Shown here one piece after another: positions 1 through 14,789 of a stretch of DNA of 64,000 bases; positions within the stretch are counted from its first letter, which is position 1; each line of letters starts with the position of its first letter. The position numbers were made by a program, and so were the translations under genes. Source of the stretch: JAMHWF01 sp964371405 (lineage in GTDB: Bacteria > Pseudomonadota > Gammaproteobacteria > Burkholderiales > Burkholderiaceae_C). The stretch covers positions 1 through 64,000 of the forward strand of contig CAYJLV010000017.1 of NCBI GenBank assembly GCA_964371405.1, given 5' to 3'. The notes under the pieces were generated by a model, which saw only the letters and a program-made list of their open reading frames with translations, ran no database searches and had not been told where the DNA came from.

Positions 1-208
1 GGATGAACAGGATCGCGACGAGGTAGTAGCGCACGTCGAACTTCATGCGCGCGTCTTCGAAGGCTTCGAAGCCGCACTCGTAGGGGCTGTTCTTCTCGGC
101 GTCCGGCCGGTTCGGGCCGAAGACGAAGCCGAGCAATTGGGGCGCCACGCCGACCGCCACGCCGACCAGGATGAACAGGATGACGCTCAGGTACTGCTCG
201 AGGAACAT
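1..208 (-). CDS. nuoA: NADH-quinone oxidoreductase subunit A (partial)
   Basis: Only the first 69 codons are inside the window; the gene runs off the left edge. NuoA is a small membrane subunit of respiratory complex I in the inner membrane. The visible part has a first hydrophobic helix (about residues 8-28), the conserved cytoplasmic loop with the ECG motif and a Glu/Asp-rich stretch, and the start of the second helix after FDVRYYLV. It is the first gene of nuoA-N in most proteobacteria. It follows tRNA-Leu on the same strand, the usual betaproteobacterial arrangement. Confidence 0.95.
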   Translation of the reverse strand, partial: MFLEQYLSVILFILVGVAVGVAPQLLGFVFGPNRPDAEKNSPYECGFEAFEDARMKFDVRYYLVAILFI

Positions 209-240
209 GATCGGCTGCTGAATCCTGGTGCGCGTTGATC

Positions 241-325
241 TGGTGCCGACGGCGAGACTCGAACTCGCACAGCTTTCGCCACTACCCCCTCAAGATAGCG
301 TGTCTACCAATTTCACCACGTCGGC
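241..325 (-). tRNA. tRNA-Leu (anticodon GAG)
   Basis: This 85-nt class II tRNA has a 7-bp acceptor stem (GCCGACG with CGTCGGC), a D-loop containing GGTAGACACGC, an anticodon stem CTATC/GGTAG with loop TTGAGGG, a long variable arm, and a T-arm with GTTCGAGTC. The 3' CCA is encoded. The anticodon GAG reads CUC and CUU leucine codons. It sits between secG and nuoA on the same strand and is probably excised from the read-through transcript. Confidence 0.95.
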
Positions 326-419
326 GCAGCTTTGAATTCTAGCGTGGAAAGGGCACGCGACTTTCCCCTGCAGCGCTGCGCGCAACACCGCGCGCATGAC
401 GCGGATCAAGCCGCGCGCA

Positions 420-860
420 TCAGCGCGTGGGGATCGTCGCGGGGCCGGAGGCCGCCGGGGCCGCGGGCGCCGCAGCAGGCACCGCGACCGGTGCGGCAGG
501 CGCCGTCGCCGGTGCAGCGCCGGCGGGGATCTGCGCCGGTGCGCTCGCGGGCTCGCTCGCCGCAGGCCCGCTCGTCGTCGCACGGTCGAGCACGCTCTCG
601 CTCGCCGCGCCGGGCTGGGCGCGCTCGTGCGAGAAGTAGGCCAGCGTCAGCGTCGCGACGAAGAACACCGCGGCGCAAACCGCCGTCGATCGGGACAGGA
701 AATTGGCGCTGCCGGTGGCGCCGAACAGGCTGCCCGACGCGCCGCTGCCGAACGACGCGCCCATGTCGGCCCCCTTGCCGTGCTGAATCAGCACCAGGCC
801 GATCATGACCAGCGCCGACAGCAGCTGGACTGCCACCACGAGGTTGAGTAGCGACTGCAT
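420..860 (-). CDS. secG: Preprotein translocase subunit SecG
   Basis: This 146-residue protein has two hydrophobic helices (about residues 3-23 and 54-74) separated by the glycine-rich loop GKGADMGASFGSGASGS, the SecG hallmark. SecG joins SecYE in the inner membrane and helps SecA-driven protein export. After residue 80 the protein becomes a long Ala/Pro-rich low-complexity tail, common in Burkholderiales SecG and of no known function. It lies 22 bp downstream of tpiA and probably shares its transcript. Confidence 0.95.
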   Translation of the reverse strand: MQSLLNLVVAVQLLSALVMIGLVLIQHGKGADMGASFGSGASGSLFGATGSANFLSRSTAVCAAVFFVATLTLAYFSHERAQPGAASESVLDRATTSGPAASEPASAPAQIPAGAAPATAPAAPVAVPAAAPAAPAASGPATIPTR

Positions 861-882
861 CGTCGAAGTCTCCAGGGTCTCG

Positions 883-1623
<741 letters not shown>

Positions 1624-1649
1624 GGGACCTCCGTCTGCCGTCTTGTGGA

Positions 1650-2636
1650 TCACCAGGTCAGCACCAGCTTGCCGACGTGGGTGCTCGATTCCATCATCGC
1701 GTGCGCCTGCGCCGCGTCGGCGGCCGGGAACACCTGATGGATCACCGGACGCACGTCGCCGGCAACGAGCCTGGGCCACACCCGCTCGCGCAGCGCGCGC
1801 GCGATCGCCGCCTTGAAGGCGACCGGCCGCGGGCGCAGCGTCGAGCCGGTGATGGTGAGCCGGCGGCGCAAGACCGCGCCGGCGTCGATCTGCGACTTCG
1901 TGCCGCCCTGCACCGCGATGATGACGACGCGGCCGTCGTCGGCCAGGCACTGCAGGTCGCGCGCGAGGTAGTCGCCGGCGACCATGTCGAGGATCACGTC
2001 GGCGCCGCGCCCATTCGTCAGCCGCTGCACTTCGGCAACGAAGTCGTGCGTCTTGTAGTTGATCGCATGGTCGGCGCCCAGCGAGGTGCAGGCGGCGGAC
2101 TTGTCGTCGCTGCCCGCCGTCGCGATCACCGTCGCGCCGAACGCCTTGCCGAGCTGGATCGCCGTGACGCCGATGCCGCTGGTGCCGCCGTGCACCAGCA
2201 GCGTCTCGCCTGGCTGCAGGCGACCGCGCTCGAACACGTTGGACCAGACGGTGAAGAAGGTCTCGGGCAGGCTCGCCGCCTCGACGTCGCTCAGCTCCCC
2301 GGGCACCGGCAGGCATTGTTCGACCGGCGCCGCGCACAGCTCGGCATAGCCGCCGCCCGCGACCAGCGCGCAGACCCTGTCGCCGAGCGCGAATCCGGCC
2401 GCCGCCATCGCAGCGCGGTCGCCTTCGACGATCGTGCCGGCGACTTCGAGGCCGGGAATGTCGGACGCGCCGGGCGGCACCGGATAAAGGCCCTTGCGCT
2501 GCAGCACGTCAGGCCGGTTGACGCCGGCCGCCGCGACCTTGATCAGCAGCTCGCCCGCGCCGATCTGCGGCGCCGACCGGTCCGCGAGGCGCAGAACCTC
2601 GGGCTTGCCGGGCGCCGTGATCTCGATGGCCTTCAT
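1650..2636 (-). CDS. NAD(P)H-quinone oxidoreductase, MDR/PIG3 family
   Basis: This 328-residue medium-chain dehydrogenase/reductase belongs to the zinc-free quinone oxidoreductase (PIG3-like) branch. The N-terminal GroES-like domain contains GVNRPDVLQRKG and the Rossmann domain has the nucleotide motif HGGTSGIGVTAIQLGKA. It probably reduces quinones with NAD(P)H in the cytoplasm; the natural substrate cannot be told from sequence. It lies between pnp (10-bp gap) and tpiA (26-bp gap), a placement conserved in many Burkholderiales. Confidence 0.88.
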   Translation of the reverse strand: MKAIEITAPGKPEVLRLADRSAPQIGAGELLIKVAAAGVNRPDVLQRKGLYPVPPGASDIPGLEVAGTIVEGDRAAMAAAGFALGDRVCALVAGGGYAELCAAPVEQCLPVPGELSDVEAASLPETFFTVWSNVFERGRLQPGETLLVHGGTSGIGVTAIQLGKAFGATVIATAGSDDKSAACTSLGADHAINYKTHDFVAEVQRLTNGRGADVILDMVAGDYLARDLQCLADDGRVVIIAVQGGTKSQIDAGAVLRRRLTITGSTLRPRPVAFKAAIARALRERVWPRLVAGDVRPVIHQVFPAADAAQAHAMMESSTHVGKLVLTW

Positions 2637-2646
2637 CGCGACGCCG

Positions 2647-4764
<2,118 letters not shown>

Positions 4765-4845
4765 GGAATGACTCCTGCGTGGCGGGGCGCGATGGGTGGG
4801 CGGCGCCTCAGCAGCCCGGAGCCCGCGTCACCGCGGCAACAATGC

Positions 4846-4893
4846 CATTCCAGCGCGCCACGGCGCGGCAGCGCGCGGTGGCGCGCTGGAATG
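4846..4893 (-). promoter_or_regulatory. Perfect hairpin in the rpsO-pnp intercistronic leader
   Basis: A perfect 16-bp inverted repeat, CATTCCAGCGCGCCAC with GTGGCGCGCTGGAATG, flanks a 16-nt GC-rich loop in the 211-bp gap between rpsO and pnp. There is no T-tract beyond either arm, so it is not a standard intrinsic terminator. In enteric bacteria the pnp leader forms a long RNase III-cleaved hairpin through which PNPase represses itself. The position here suggests the same role, but that is inference. Confidence 0.6.
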
Positions 4894-4975
4894 ACACAGC
4901 AGTTGCCGAGGTCATGGGGCTCCAGAACGACGCAGCCCGCGGAACGATCCGGCAGGCGCGCGTTCCAGTGTGAAG

Positions 4976-5236
4976 TTACTTGCGCAGCCCGAGCTTCTGG
5001 ATCAGCGCGGTGTAGCGGTCGGCGTCCTTGTCCTTCAGGTAGGCCAGGAGGCTCTTGCGCTGGTTGACCATCTTCAGCAGGCCGCGGCGACCGTGATGGT
5101 CCTTCGCGTGCGTCTTGAAGTGCGGGGTCAGATCGTTGATGCGTGCGGTGAGCAGCGCCACCTGGACTTCGGGAGAGCCCGTGTCGGCGGTGCCGCGGGC
5201 GTTGGCCTTGATGATGTCGGCCTTGTCGATTGCCAT
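4976..5236 (-). CDS. rpsO: 30S ribosomal protein S15
   Basis: The 86-residue protein matches S15 throughout, including TGSPEVQVALLT, the helix LTPHFKTHAKDHHGRRGLL and the C-terminal DADRYTALIQKLGLRK. S15 binds the 16S rRNA central domain early in 30S assembly. The gene heads the rpsO-pnp transcription unit. A -10-like TATAAT lies about 150 bp upstream. Confidence 0.97.
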   Translation of the reverse strand: MAIDKADIIKANARGTADTGSPEVQVALLTARINDLTPHFKTHAKDHHGRRGLLKMVNQRKSLLAYLKDKDADRYTALIQKLGLRK

Positions 5237-5385
5237 GGAATCCGTTCCTGCAATGAGACGCGACCGGCACCTTCCGGGTGCGGGCGGTCTCGGGTTGACG
5301 ACTTGCGAACGCAGGTGAAACCGACCCGCGCCGTGCTGTGCACGCTCGGCAGCCGCTCTTGCGGTGCTGTGCGCGAAACCGGCGA

Positions 5386-5391
5386 ATTATA
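5386..5391 (-). promoter_or_regulatory. Candidate -10 box of the rpsO promoter
   Basis: On the minus strand the hexamer TATAAT, preceded by GC, matches the sigma-70 -10 consensus exactly in a region of very high GC. It lies 150 bp upstream of the rpsO start and just beyond the tsaD stop codon. The -35 region at 17-bp spacing (GAGGTC) is poor, so the promoter is plausible but unproven. Confidence 0.4.
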
Positions 5392-5405
5392 GCCCGCCGG
5401 CACGC

Positions 5406-6434
<1,029 letters not shown>

Positions 6435-6646
6435 CGCAACCAGTGTATCGGTGCCCCCTGCGGGTGGTTCCGCAGGCCTCGGCCCACAGCATTTGCAACA
6501 AGGCCCTTGCAACTGGACACACCTGCCGCCGCGCGGATGCGCAGAATGACCCGCAAGAGCCCTGCATGGGCGTGCCGGTTGCGGTCCAGCCGGCAACTGC
6601 ACCCGAGGCGCCGCGCCGACGGGCACTACAAGGAAGGTCGTGGGAC

Positions 6647-6925
6647 ATGAAAGAATTCAAGCTCGCCAACTGGCCTGACCTGCCCCCCACCTATCAGCGC
6701 ACCGCCTATCGGCGCATGCTCAGCGACATGTCGCACCGTTTCGTGGCGGCGAGCGAACTCGCCGACCGCAGCGGCCTCAGCCGCTTCGAGGTGCGCCAGT
6801 TCGTCGAAATGCTCGACGCGCGCCAGGCGCTGATCGAGCGTGACCGCCACGCCCCCGACTCCATCTTCGACACGCTGCGGCCGCTCGGCGGCTGGCTGCG
6901 TCGCGCGCTCACCGCGGAAGTCTGA
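6647..6925 (+). CDS. Small conserved-looking protein, possible winged-helix
   Basis: I do not recognise this 92-residue protein. The ATG at 6647 follows a good Shine-Dalgarno (AAGGAAGG), which decides the start; reading further upstream gives low-complexity sequence. Residues about 25-65 (LSDMSHRFVAASELADRSGLS, then FEVRQFVEMLDARQALIER) look like a helix-turn-helix or winged-helix: a SELADRSGLSRFEV-type recognition segment followed by a wing. It ends with the basic segment GGWLRRAL. It is divergent from tsaD, convergent with fdx, and followed by an intrinsic terminator, so it is a single-gene unit. Confidence 0.7.
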   Translation: MKEFKLANWPDLPPTYQRTAYRRMLSDMSHRFVAASELADRSGLSRFEVRQFVEMLDARQALIERDRHAPDSIFDTLRPLGGWLRRALTAEV

Positions 6926-6963
6926 GCGCCCCTCCGGTCATTGCGACTGCCTCCTCCTCTTTC

Positions 6964-6987
6964 GGCCCGCCGCGTGCGGGCCTCTTT
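6964..6987 (+). terminator. Intrinsic terminator
   Basis: A perfect 7-bp stem GGCCCGC/GCGGGCC with a 5-nt loop is followed by TCTTT. It lies 38 bp after the stop of the small gene at 6647-6925 and before the convergent fdx end. Confidence 0.7.
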
Positions 6988-7034
6988 ATGCCCGCGCCGC
7001 CACCGGCACGAACGCTGCTCCCGCAGCCCGACGT

Positions 7035-7372
7035 TCAGTGCTTCTCTTTGGCGTAGTTGATCGAGTACTTCGGGATCTCGACCGTCACGTCGGCCTGCGC
7101 GAGGATGGCCTGGCACGACAGGCGCGAGGTGGGCTCGAGCCCCCAGGCTCGGTCGAGCAGGTCCTCCTCGCCCTCGTCCATATCACCCAACGACTCGAAG
7201 CCCTGGCGCACGACGACGTGGCACGTCGTACAGGCGCAGCTCAGCTCGCAGGCGTGCTCGATCTCGATGCCGTGCTCGAGCAGCGCCTCGCAAATCGATG
7301 TGCCGGCCGGCGCCTGCACCTCGGCGCCGTCGGGGCAGTACTCGGGGTGCGGCAGGACGCGGATGAGCGGCA

Positions 7373-7373
<1 letters not shown>
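7035..7373 (-). CDS. fdx: ISC-system [2Fe-2S] ferredoxin
   Basis: This 112-residue adrenodoxin-type ferredoxin has the cluster ligands in CELSCACTTCHVVV and a fourth Cys in RLSCQA. It donates electrons during cluster assembly on IscU. It is the last gene of the isc operon; its ATG overlaps the hscA stop (TGATG), indicating translational coupling. The length fits Fdx of the isc operon, and the very acidic segment after the cluster loop (GDMDEGEEDLLD) is typical of the family. Confidence 0.95.
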
Positions 7374-9232
<1,859 letters not shown>

Positions 9233-9261
9233 TGCGTACCGTAGTCGTCAGCCTTGCGGCC

Positions 9262-9780
9262 TCATTGTCCCAGCGCCTCGAGCCGGTGATCGATGTCTTC
9301 GCGAAAGCGCTTGACGAACATCAGGGCTCTGACGCGCTCCACCGCGGCATGCGCGTCGTCGCGCTCGTCGAGCAGCACGCGCAGCTCGTCGTACAGCGCG
9401 CGCTCGGCCTGCGCCGTCTCATCGTCGATGCGCTGCACGGCCGCGGCGCCATCGGCCTCGTCGAGCGCCTCGCGCCACGCCATCTGCTGCATCAGGAAGG
9501 CCGCTGGCATCGCCGTGTTGTCGTGCGCGCCCACCCGGGCGCCGAGCAGTTCGCACAACACGACAGCGCGCTGCAGCGGATCGCGCAGCCGCCGGTAGCC
9601 TTCGTTGACGCGCACCGCCCACTGCATCGCGACACGCTGCGCCGCAGGGCCGGCGGCGGCATGGCGGTCGGGATGGACCTCGGACTGAAGCGCCTTCCAG
9701 CGCGCATCGAGATCGGCCATGCCGAGCGCGTACCGGCGCGGCAGGCCGAACACCTCGAAATCGTCGCTGTCGAGCTTCAT
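9262..9780 (-). CDS. hscB: Fe-S assembly co-chaperone HscB (J-protein)
   Basis: This 172-residue J-domain co-chaperone brings IscU to HscA and stimulates its ATPase. The J domain contains the invariant HPD in SEVHPDRHA, and the C-terminal three-helix domain binds IscU. I chose the ATG at 9780 (MKLDSDDFEVFGLP) because it gives the usual family length and has GGAAAG upstream; an in-frame start ten codons earlier exists but adds an unusual leader. Confidence 0.94.
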   Translation of the reverse strand: MKLDSDDFEVFGLPRRYALGMADLDARWKALQSEVHPDRHAAAGPAAQRVAMQWAVRVNEGYRRLRDPLQRAVVLCELLGARVGAHDNTAMPAAFLMQQMAWREALDEADGAAAVQRIDDETAQAERALYDELRVLLDERDDAHAAVERVRALMFVKRFREDIDHRLEALGQ

Positions 9781-9840
9781 GGCGGCGCAACTTTCCATCG
9801 ACGCCGCCACGGCGGCAGGCTCGGCGTCAGGAACCCCGCT

Positions 9841-10164
9841 CTAGACGCGGAACGACTCGCCGCAGCCGCAGCGGTCCTTCTCGCGCGGATTGTGGAACTT
9901 GAAGCCTTCGTTGAGGCCTTCTCGGACGAAGTCGAGTTCGGTGCCGTCGAGGTAGGGCAGGCTCTTCGGATCGATCAGGATCTTCGCGCCGTGCCCCTCG
10001 AAGACGATGTCCTCTGGCGCGATCTCGTCGGCGTACTCGAGCTTGTAGGCCAAGCCCGAGCAGCCCGTCGTCTTGACGCCCAGACGCACACCCACGCCCC
10101 TGCCCCGCTTGGCCAGGTAGCGCTGGACATGCCGTGCCGCGGCTTCGGTCAGCGTGACGGTCAT
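9841..10164 (-). CDS. iscA: Iron-sulfur cluster assembly protein IscA
   Basis: This 107-residue A-type carrier has the three conserved cysteines, one in TTGCSGLAYKL and two in the C-terminal CGCGESF. It delivers [4Fe-4S] or iron during cluster maturation. It lies 4 bp downstream of iscU and 60 bp upstream of hscB in the isc operon. Confidence 0.96.
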   Translation of the reverse strand: MTVTLTEAAARHVQRYLAKRGRGVGVRLGVKTTGCSGLAYKLEYADEIAPEDIVFEGHGAKILIDPKSLPYLDGTELDFVREGLNEGFKFHNPREKDRCGCGESFRV

Positions 10165-10168
10165 GGGT

Positions 10169-10588
10169 TCAGTGCGTCTGCGCAGCAGACGCGGGCTGCT
10201 GCTCGATGCCTGACTTGGCCTTGTAGTCGCTGACGGCGGCCTTGATGGCGTCTTCGGCGAGGATCGAACAGTGGATCTTCACAGGCGGCAGCGCCAGTTC
10301 CTCGGCGATCTGCGTGTTCTTGATCGTCATCGCCTCGTCGAGGGACTTGCCCTTGACCCACTCGGTGACCAGCGAGCTCGACGCGATTGCCGAGCCGCAG
10401 CCGTAGGTCTTGAACTTCGCGTCCTCGATCAGGCCGGTCTGCGGGTTGACCTTGATCTGCAGCTTCATCACGTCGCCGCAGGCCGGCGCGCCAACCATGC
10501 CGGTGCCCACCGTGTCGTCGCCCTTGGCGAACGTGCCGACGTTGCGCGGATTCTCGTAGTGATCTACGACCTTGTCGCTGTATGCCAT
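10169..10588 (-). CDS. iscU: Iron-sulfur cluster scaffold IscU
   Basis: This 139-residue scaffold builds [2Fe-2S] clusters with sulfur from IscS. The three ligand cysteines are in GAPACGDVMKLQ, TYGCGSAIASSS and KIHCSILAED, and the HscA-binding LPPVK motif is present just before the last one. It lies 25 bp downstream of iscS. The tail after residue 125 is Ala/Gln-rich and probably unstructured. Confidence 0.97.
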   Translation of the reverse strand: MAYSDKVVDHYENPRNVGTFAKGDDTVGTGMVGAPACGDVMKLQIKVNPQTGLIEDAKFKTYGCGSAIASSSLVTEWVKGKSLDEAMTIKNTQIAEELALPPVKIHCSILAEDAIKAAVSDYKAKSGIEQQPASAAQTH

Positions 10589-10613
10589 GTTCTATCTCCG
10601 GTACTGCCTTGCC

Positions 10614-11834
10614 TCAATGCGCGGCCCATTGGATCGTGCTCAGGTCGACGCCGTCCTGGTACATCTCCCACAGCGGGGACAGCTCGCGCAGCTTGGCCAC
10701 GTTGTGGCGGATCGTCGAGACGGCGTAGTCGATCTCGTCGACCGTCGTGAAGCGGCCGATCGTCATGCGCAGGCTCGAGTGCGCGAGCTCGTCGCTGCGG
10801 CCGAGCGCGCGCAACACGTAGCTCGGCTCCAGGCTCGCCGACGTGCACGCCGACCCCGACGACACGGCGAGACCCTTGATGCCCATGATCAGCGACTCGC
10901 CCTCGACGTAGTTGAAGCTCATGTTGACGTTGTGCGGAACGCGCTTGTCGGCGTGCCCGTTGAGGAACGTCTGCTCGATGTCGCCGAGCCCCGCGATCAG
11001 GCGCTGCTGCAGCATGCGGATGCGCTCGCTCTCGGCGCCCATCTCATCGCGCGCGATGCGGAACGCCTCGCCCATGCCGACGATCTGGTGCGTCGGCAGC
11101 GTGCCCGAGCGCATGCCGCGCTCGTGGCCGCCGCCGTGCATCTGCGCCTCGATGCGCACGCGCGGCTTGCGCCGCACGTAGAGCGCGCCGATGCCCTTCG
11201 GGCCGTAGGTCTTGTGCGACGCCAGGCTCATCAGGTCGACCGGCAGCGTCTTGAGGTCGATCGCCACCTTGCCGGTGGCCTGCGCGGCGTCGACGTGGAA
11301 GATGATGCCGCGCTCGCGGCAGATCGCGCCGATCGCCGGGATGTCCTGGATCACGCCGATCTCGTTGTTGACCAGCATCACCGAAGCGAAGATCGTGTCC
11401 GGCCGCAGCGCTGCCTTGAACCGGTCGAGGTCGACCAGCCCGTCTTCCTGCACCTCGAGGTAGGTCACCTCGAAGCCCTGGCGTTCGAGCTCGCGCATCG
11501 GGTCGAGCACGGCCTTGTGCTCCGTCTTCACTGAAATCAGGTGCTTGCCGCGCGTCTTGTAGAACTGCGCAGCACCCTTGATGGCGAGATTGTTCGACTC
11601 CGTCGCACCGGAGGTCCACACGATCTCGCGCAGATCGGCGCCGACCAGATCGGCCACTTGGGCGCGCGCCTTCTCGACCGCCGCCTCGGCCTCCCAGCCC
11701 CAGGCATGACTGCGCGAGGCCGGGTTGCCGAAGTGCTCGCGCAGCCACGGGATCATGGCGTCGACGACGCGCGGATCGACCGGCGTCGTCGCGCCGTAGT
11801 CCATGTAGATCGGGAAGTGCGGGGTGGTGTCCAT
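10614..11834 (-). CDS. iscS: Cysteine desulfurase IscS
   Basis: This 406-residue PLP-dependent class V enzyme converts cysteine to alanine and supplies persulfide sulfur to IscU and tRNA thiolation. It shows the PLP lysine in SLASHKTYGPKG, the histidine in TEHKAVLDP, and the mobile-loop catalytic cysteine in SSGSACTSASLEPSYVL. The ATG at 11834 gives the standard IscS start MDTTPHFPIYMDYGATTP. It is 62 bp downstream of iscR. Confidence 0.97.
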   Translation of the reverse strand: MDTTPHFPIYMDYGATTPVDPRVVDAMIPWLREHFGNPASRSHAWGWEAEAAVEKARAQVADLVGADLREIVWTSGATESNNLAIKGAAQFYKTRGKHLISVKTEHKAVLDPMRELERQGFEVTYLEVQEDGLVDLDRFKAALRPDTIFASVMLVNNEIGVIQDIPAIGAICRERGIIFHVDAAQATGKVAIDLKTLPVDLMSLASHKTYGPKGIGALYVRRKPRVRIEAQMHGGGHERGMRSGTLPTHQIVGMGEAFRIARDEMGAESERIRMLQQRLIAGLGDIEQTFLNGHADKRVPHNVNMSFNYVEGESLIMGIKGLAVSSGSACTSASLEPSYVLRALGRSDELAHSSLRMTIGRFTTVDEIDYAVSTIRHNVAKLRELSPLWEMYQDGVDLSTIQWAAH

Positions 11835-11896
11835 GAGGGGGCTGCGAGGCCGCTCCTCACGGCCCCGGCATTCGCTTCGCTGGTCTGGCTCGGTTC

Positions 11897-12430
11897 CTAC
11901 TTGGTGAATGCTCCGCCGAGAGCGAACACGGAGTTCGGCGCATTGATCTTGATCGGTTTGACAACCGGCTGCGACGAAATCGCGCGCTTGACCGGCTGCT
12001 CCTCGACCGAGACGCCCTTGGCAATCTGCTCTTCGACCAGCTTGCGCAGCGAAATCGAATCGAGGTACTCGATCATCTTCGAATTCAGGCTCGACCACAG
12101 ATCGTGCGTCATGCAGCGGCCGGTGTCCTCGCCCATGCAGTTTTCCTTGCCGCCGCAACCGGTGGCGTCGATCGGCTCATCGACGGCGACGATGATATCG
12201 GCGACGGTGATCTCGTCGGCCTTGCGCCCGAGCGAATAGCCGCCGCCGGGGCCGCGCGTGCTCTCGACGAGCTCGTGGCGGCGCAACTTGCCGAACAGCT
12301 GCTCCAGATACGACAGCGAGATCTGCTGCCGCCCGCTGATAGCCGCCAGAGCCACCGGCCCCGAGTGCTCGCGCAATGCGAGGTCGATCATGGCGGTGAC
12401 GGCGAAACGACCCTTGGTGGTCAGGCGCAT
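11897..12430 (-). CDS. iscR: Fe-S cluster-responsive regulator IscR
   Basis: This 177-residue Rrf2-family regulator senses Fe-S status with a [2Fe-2S] cluster and represses its own operon when loaded. The winged-helix domain begins at the canonical MRLTTKGRFAVTAM (ATG at 12430). Cluster cysteines are at 92, 98 and 106, so the second spacing is seven residues rather than the five of the enteric protein; His109 follows. It is the first gene of the isc operon. A palindromic IscR-like operator lies over its promoter. Confidence 0.96.
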   Translation of the reverse strand: MRLTTKGRFAVTAMIDLALREHSGPVALAAISGRQQISLSYLEQLFGKLRRHELVESTRGPGGGYSLGRKADEITVADIIVAVDEPIDATGCGGKENCMGEDTGRCMTHDLWSSLNSKMIEYLDSISLRKLVEEQIAKGVSVEEQPVKRAISSQPVVKPIKINAPNSVFALGGAFTK

Positions 12431-12549
12431 GGTGATGACTCCTTCAAGCTCAAGCCGCGAGACGCTTCGATGGCAATGCACGAGCCTGAACAGCCTTGCG
12501 GCCGGGTTTCCACTCACGTCAGCGACCGCTAACCCGAGTGTTTCAGTCG

Positions 12550-12580
12550 ATTATGCCTGAAGCCGACTGATTTGGTCGGC
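12550..12580 (-). promoter_or_regulatory. iscR promoter with IscR-like operator
   Basis: On the minus strand a -10 box CATAAT (12555-12550) lies downstream of a perfect palindrome GCCGAC-N7-GTCGGC (12580-12562). The palindrome resembles type 1 IscR sites with an AT-rich centre (CAAATCA). It covers roughly -19 to -37 relative to the predicted start near 12543, so a bound repressor would block the -35 region. This fits negative autoregulation by [2Fe-2S]-IscR. Confidence 0.65.
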
Positions 12581-12630
12581 ATTACGGCCAGAAGTTCCCG
12601 GTCAGCAGTGGGGTTGTCCGCCGAGGCCGT

Positions 12631-14730
<2,100 letters not shown>

Positions 14731-14789
14731 CCGGTCCCCTTGGTGGAAACACCTAAAATCAGCAGGGTACCGCACTCACGGAAGTCCCC

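Noticed and set aside
4846..4893. Hairpin as an intrinsic terminator of rpsO
   Set aside because: No T-tract follows on either strand, and pnp must be read through from rpsO in this gene order.
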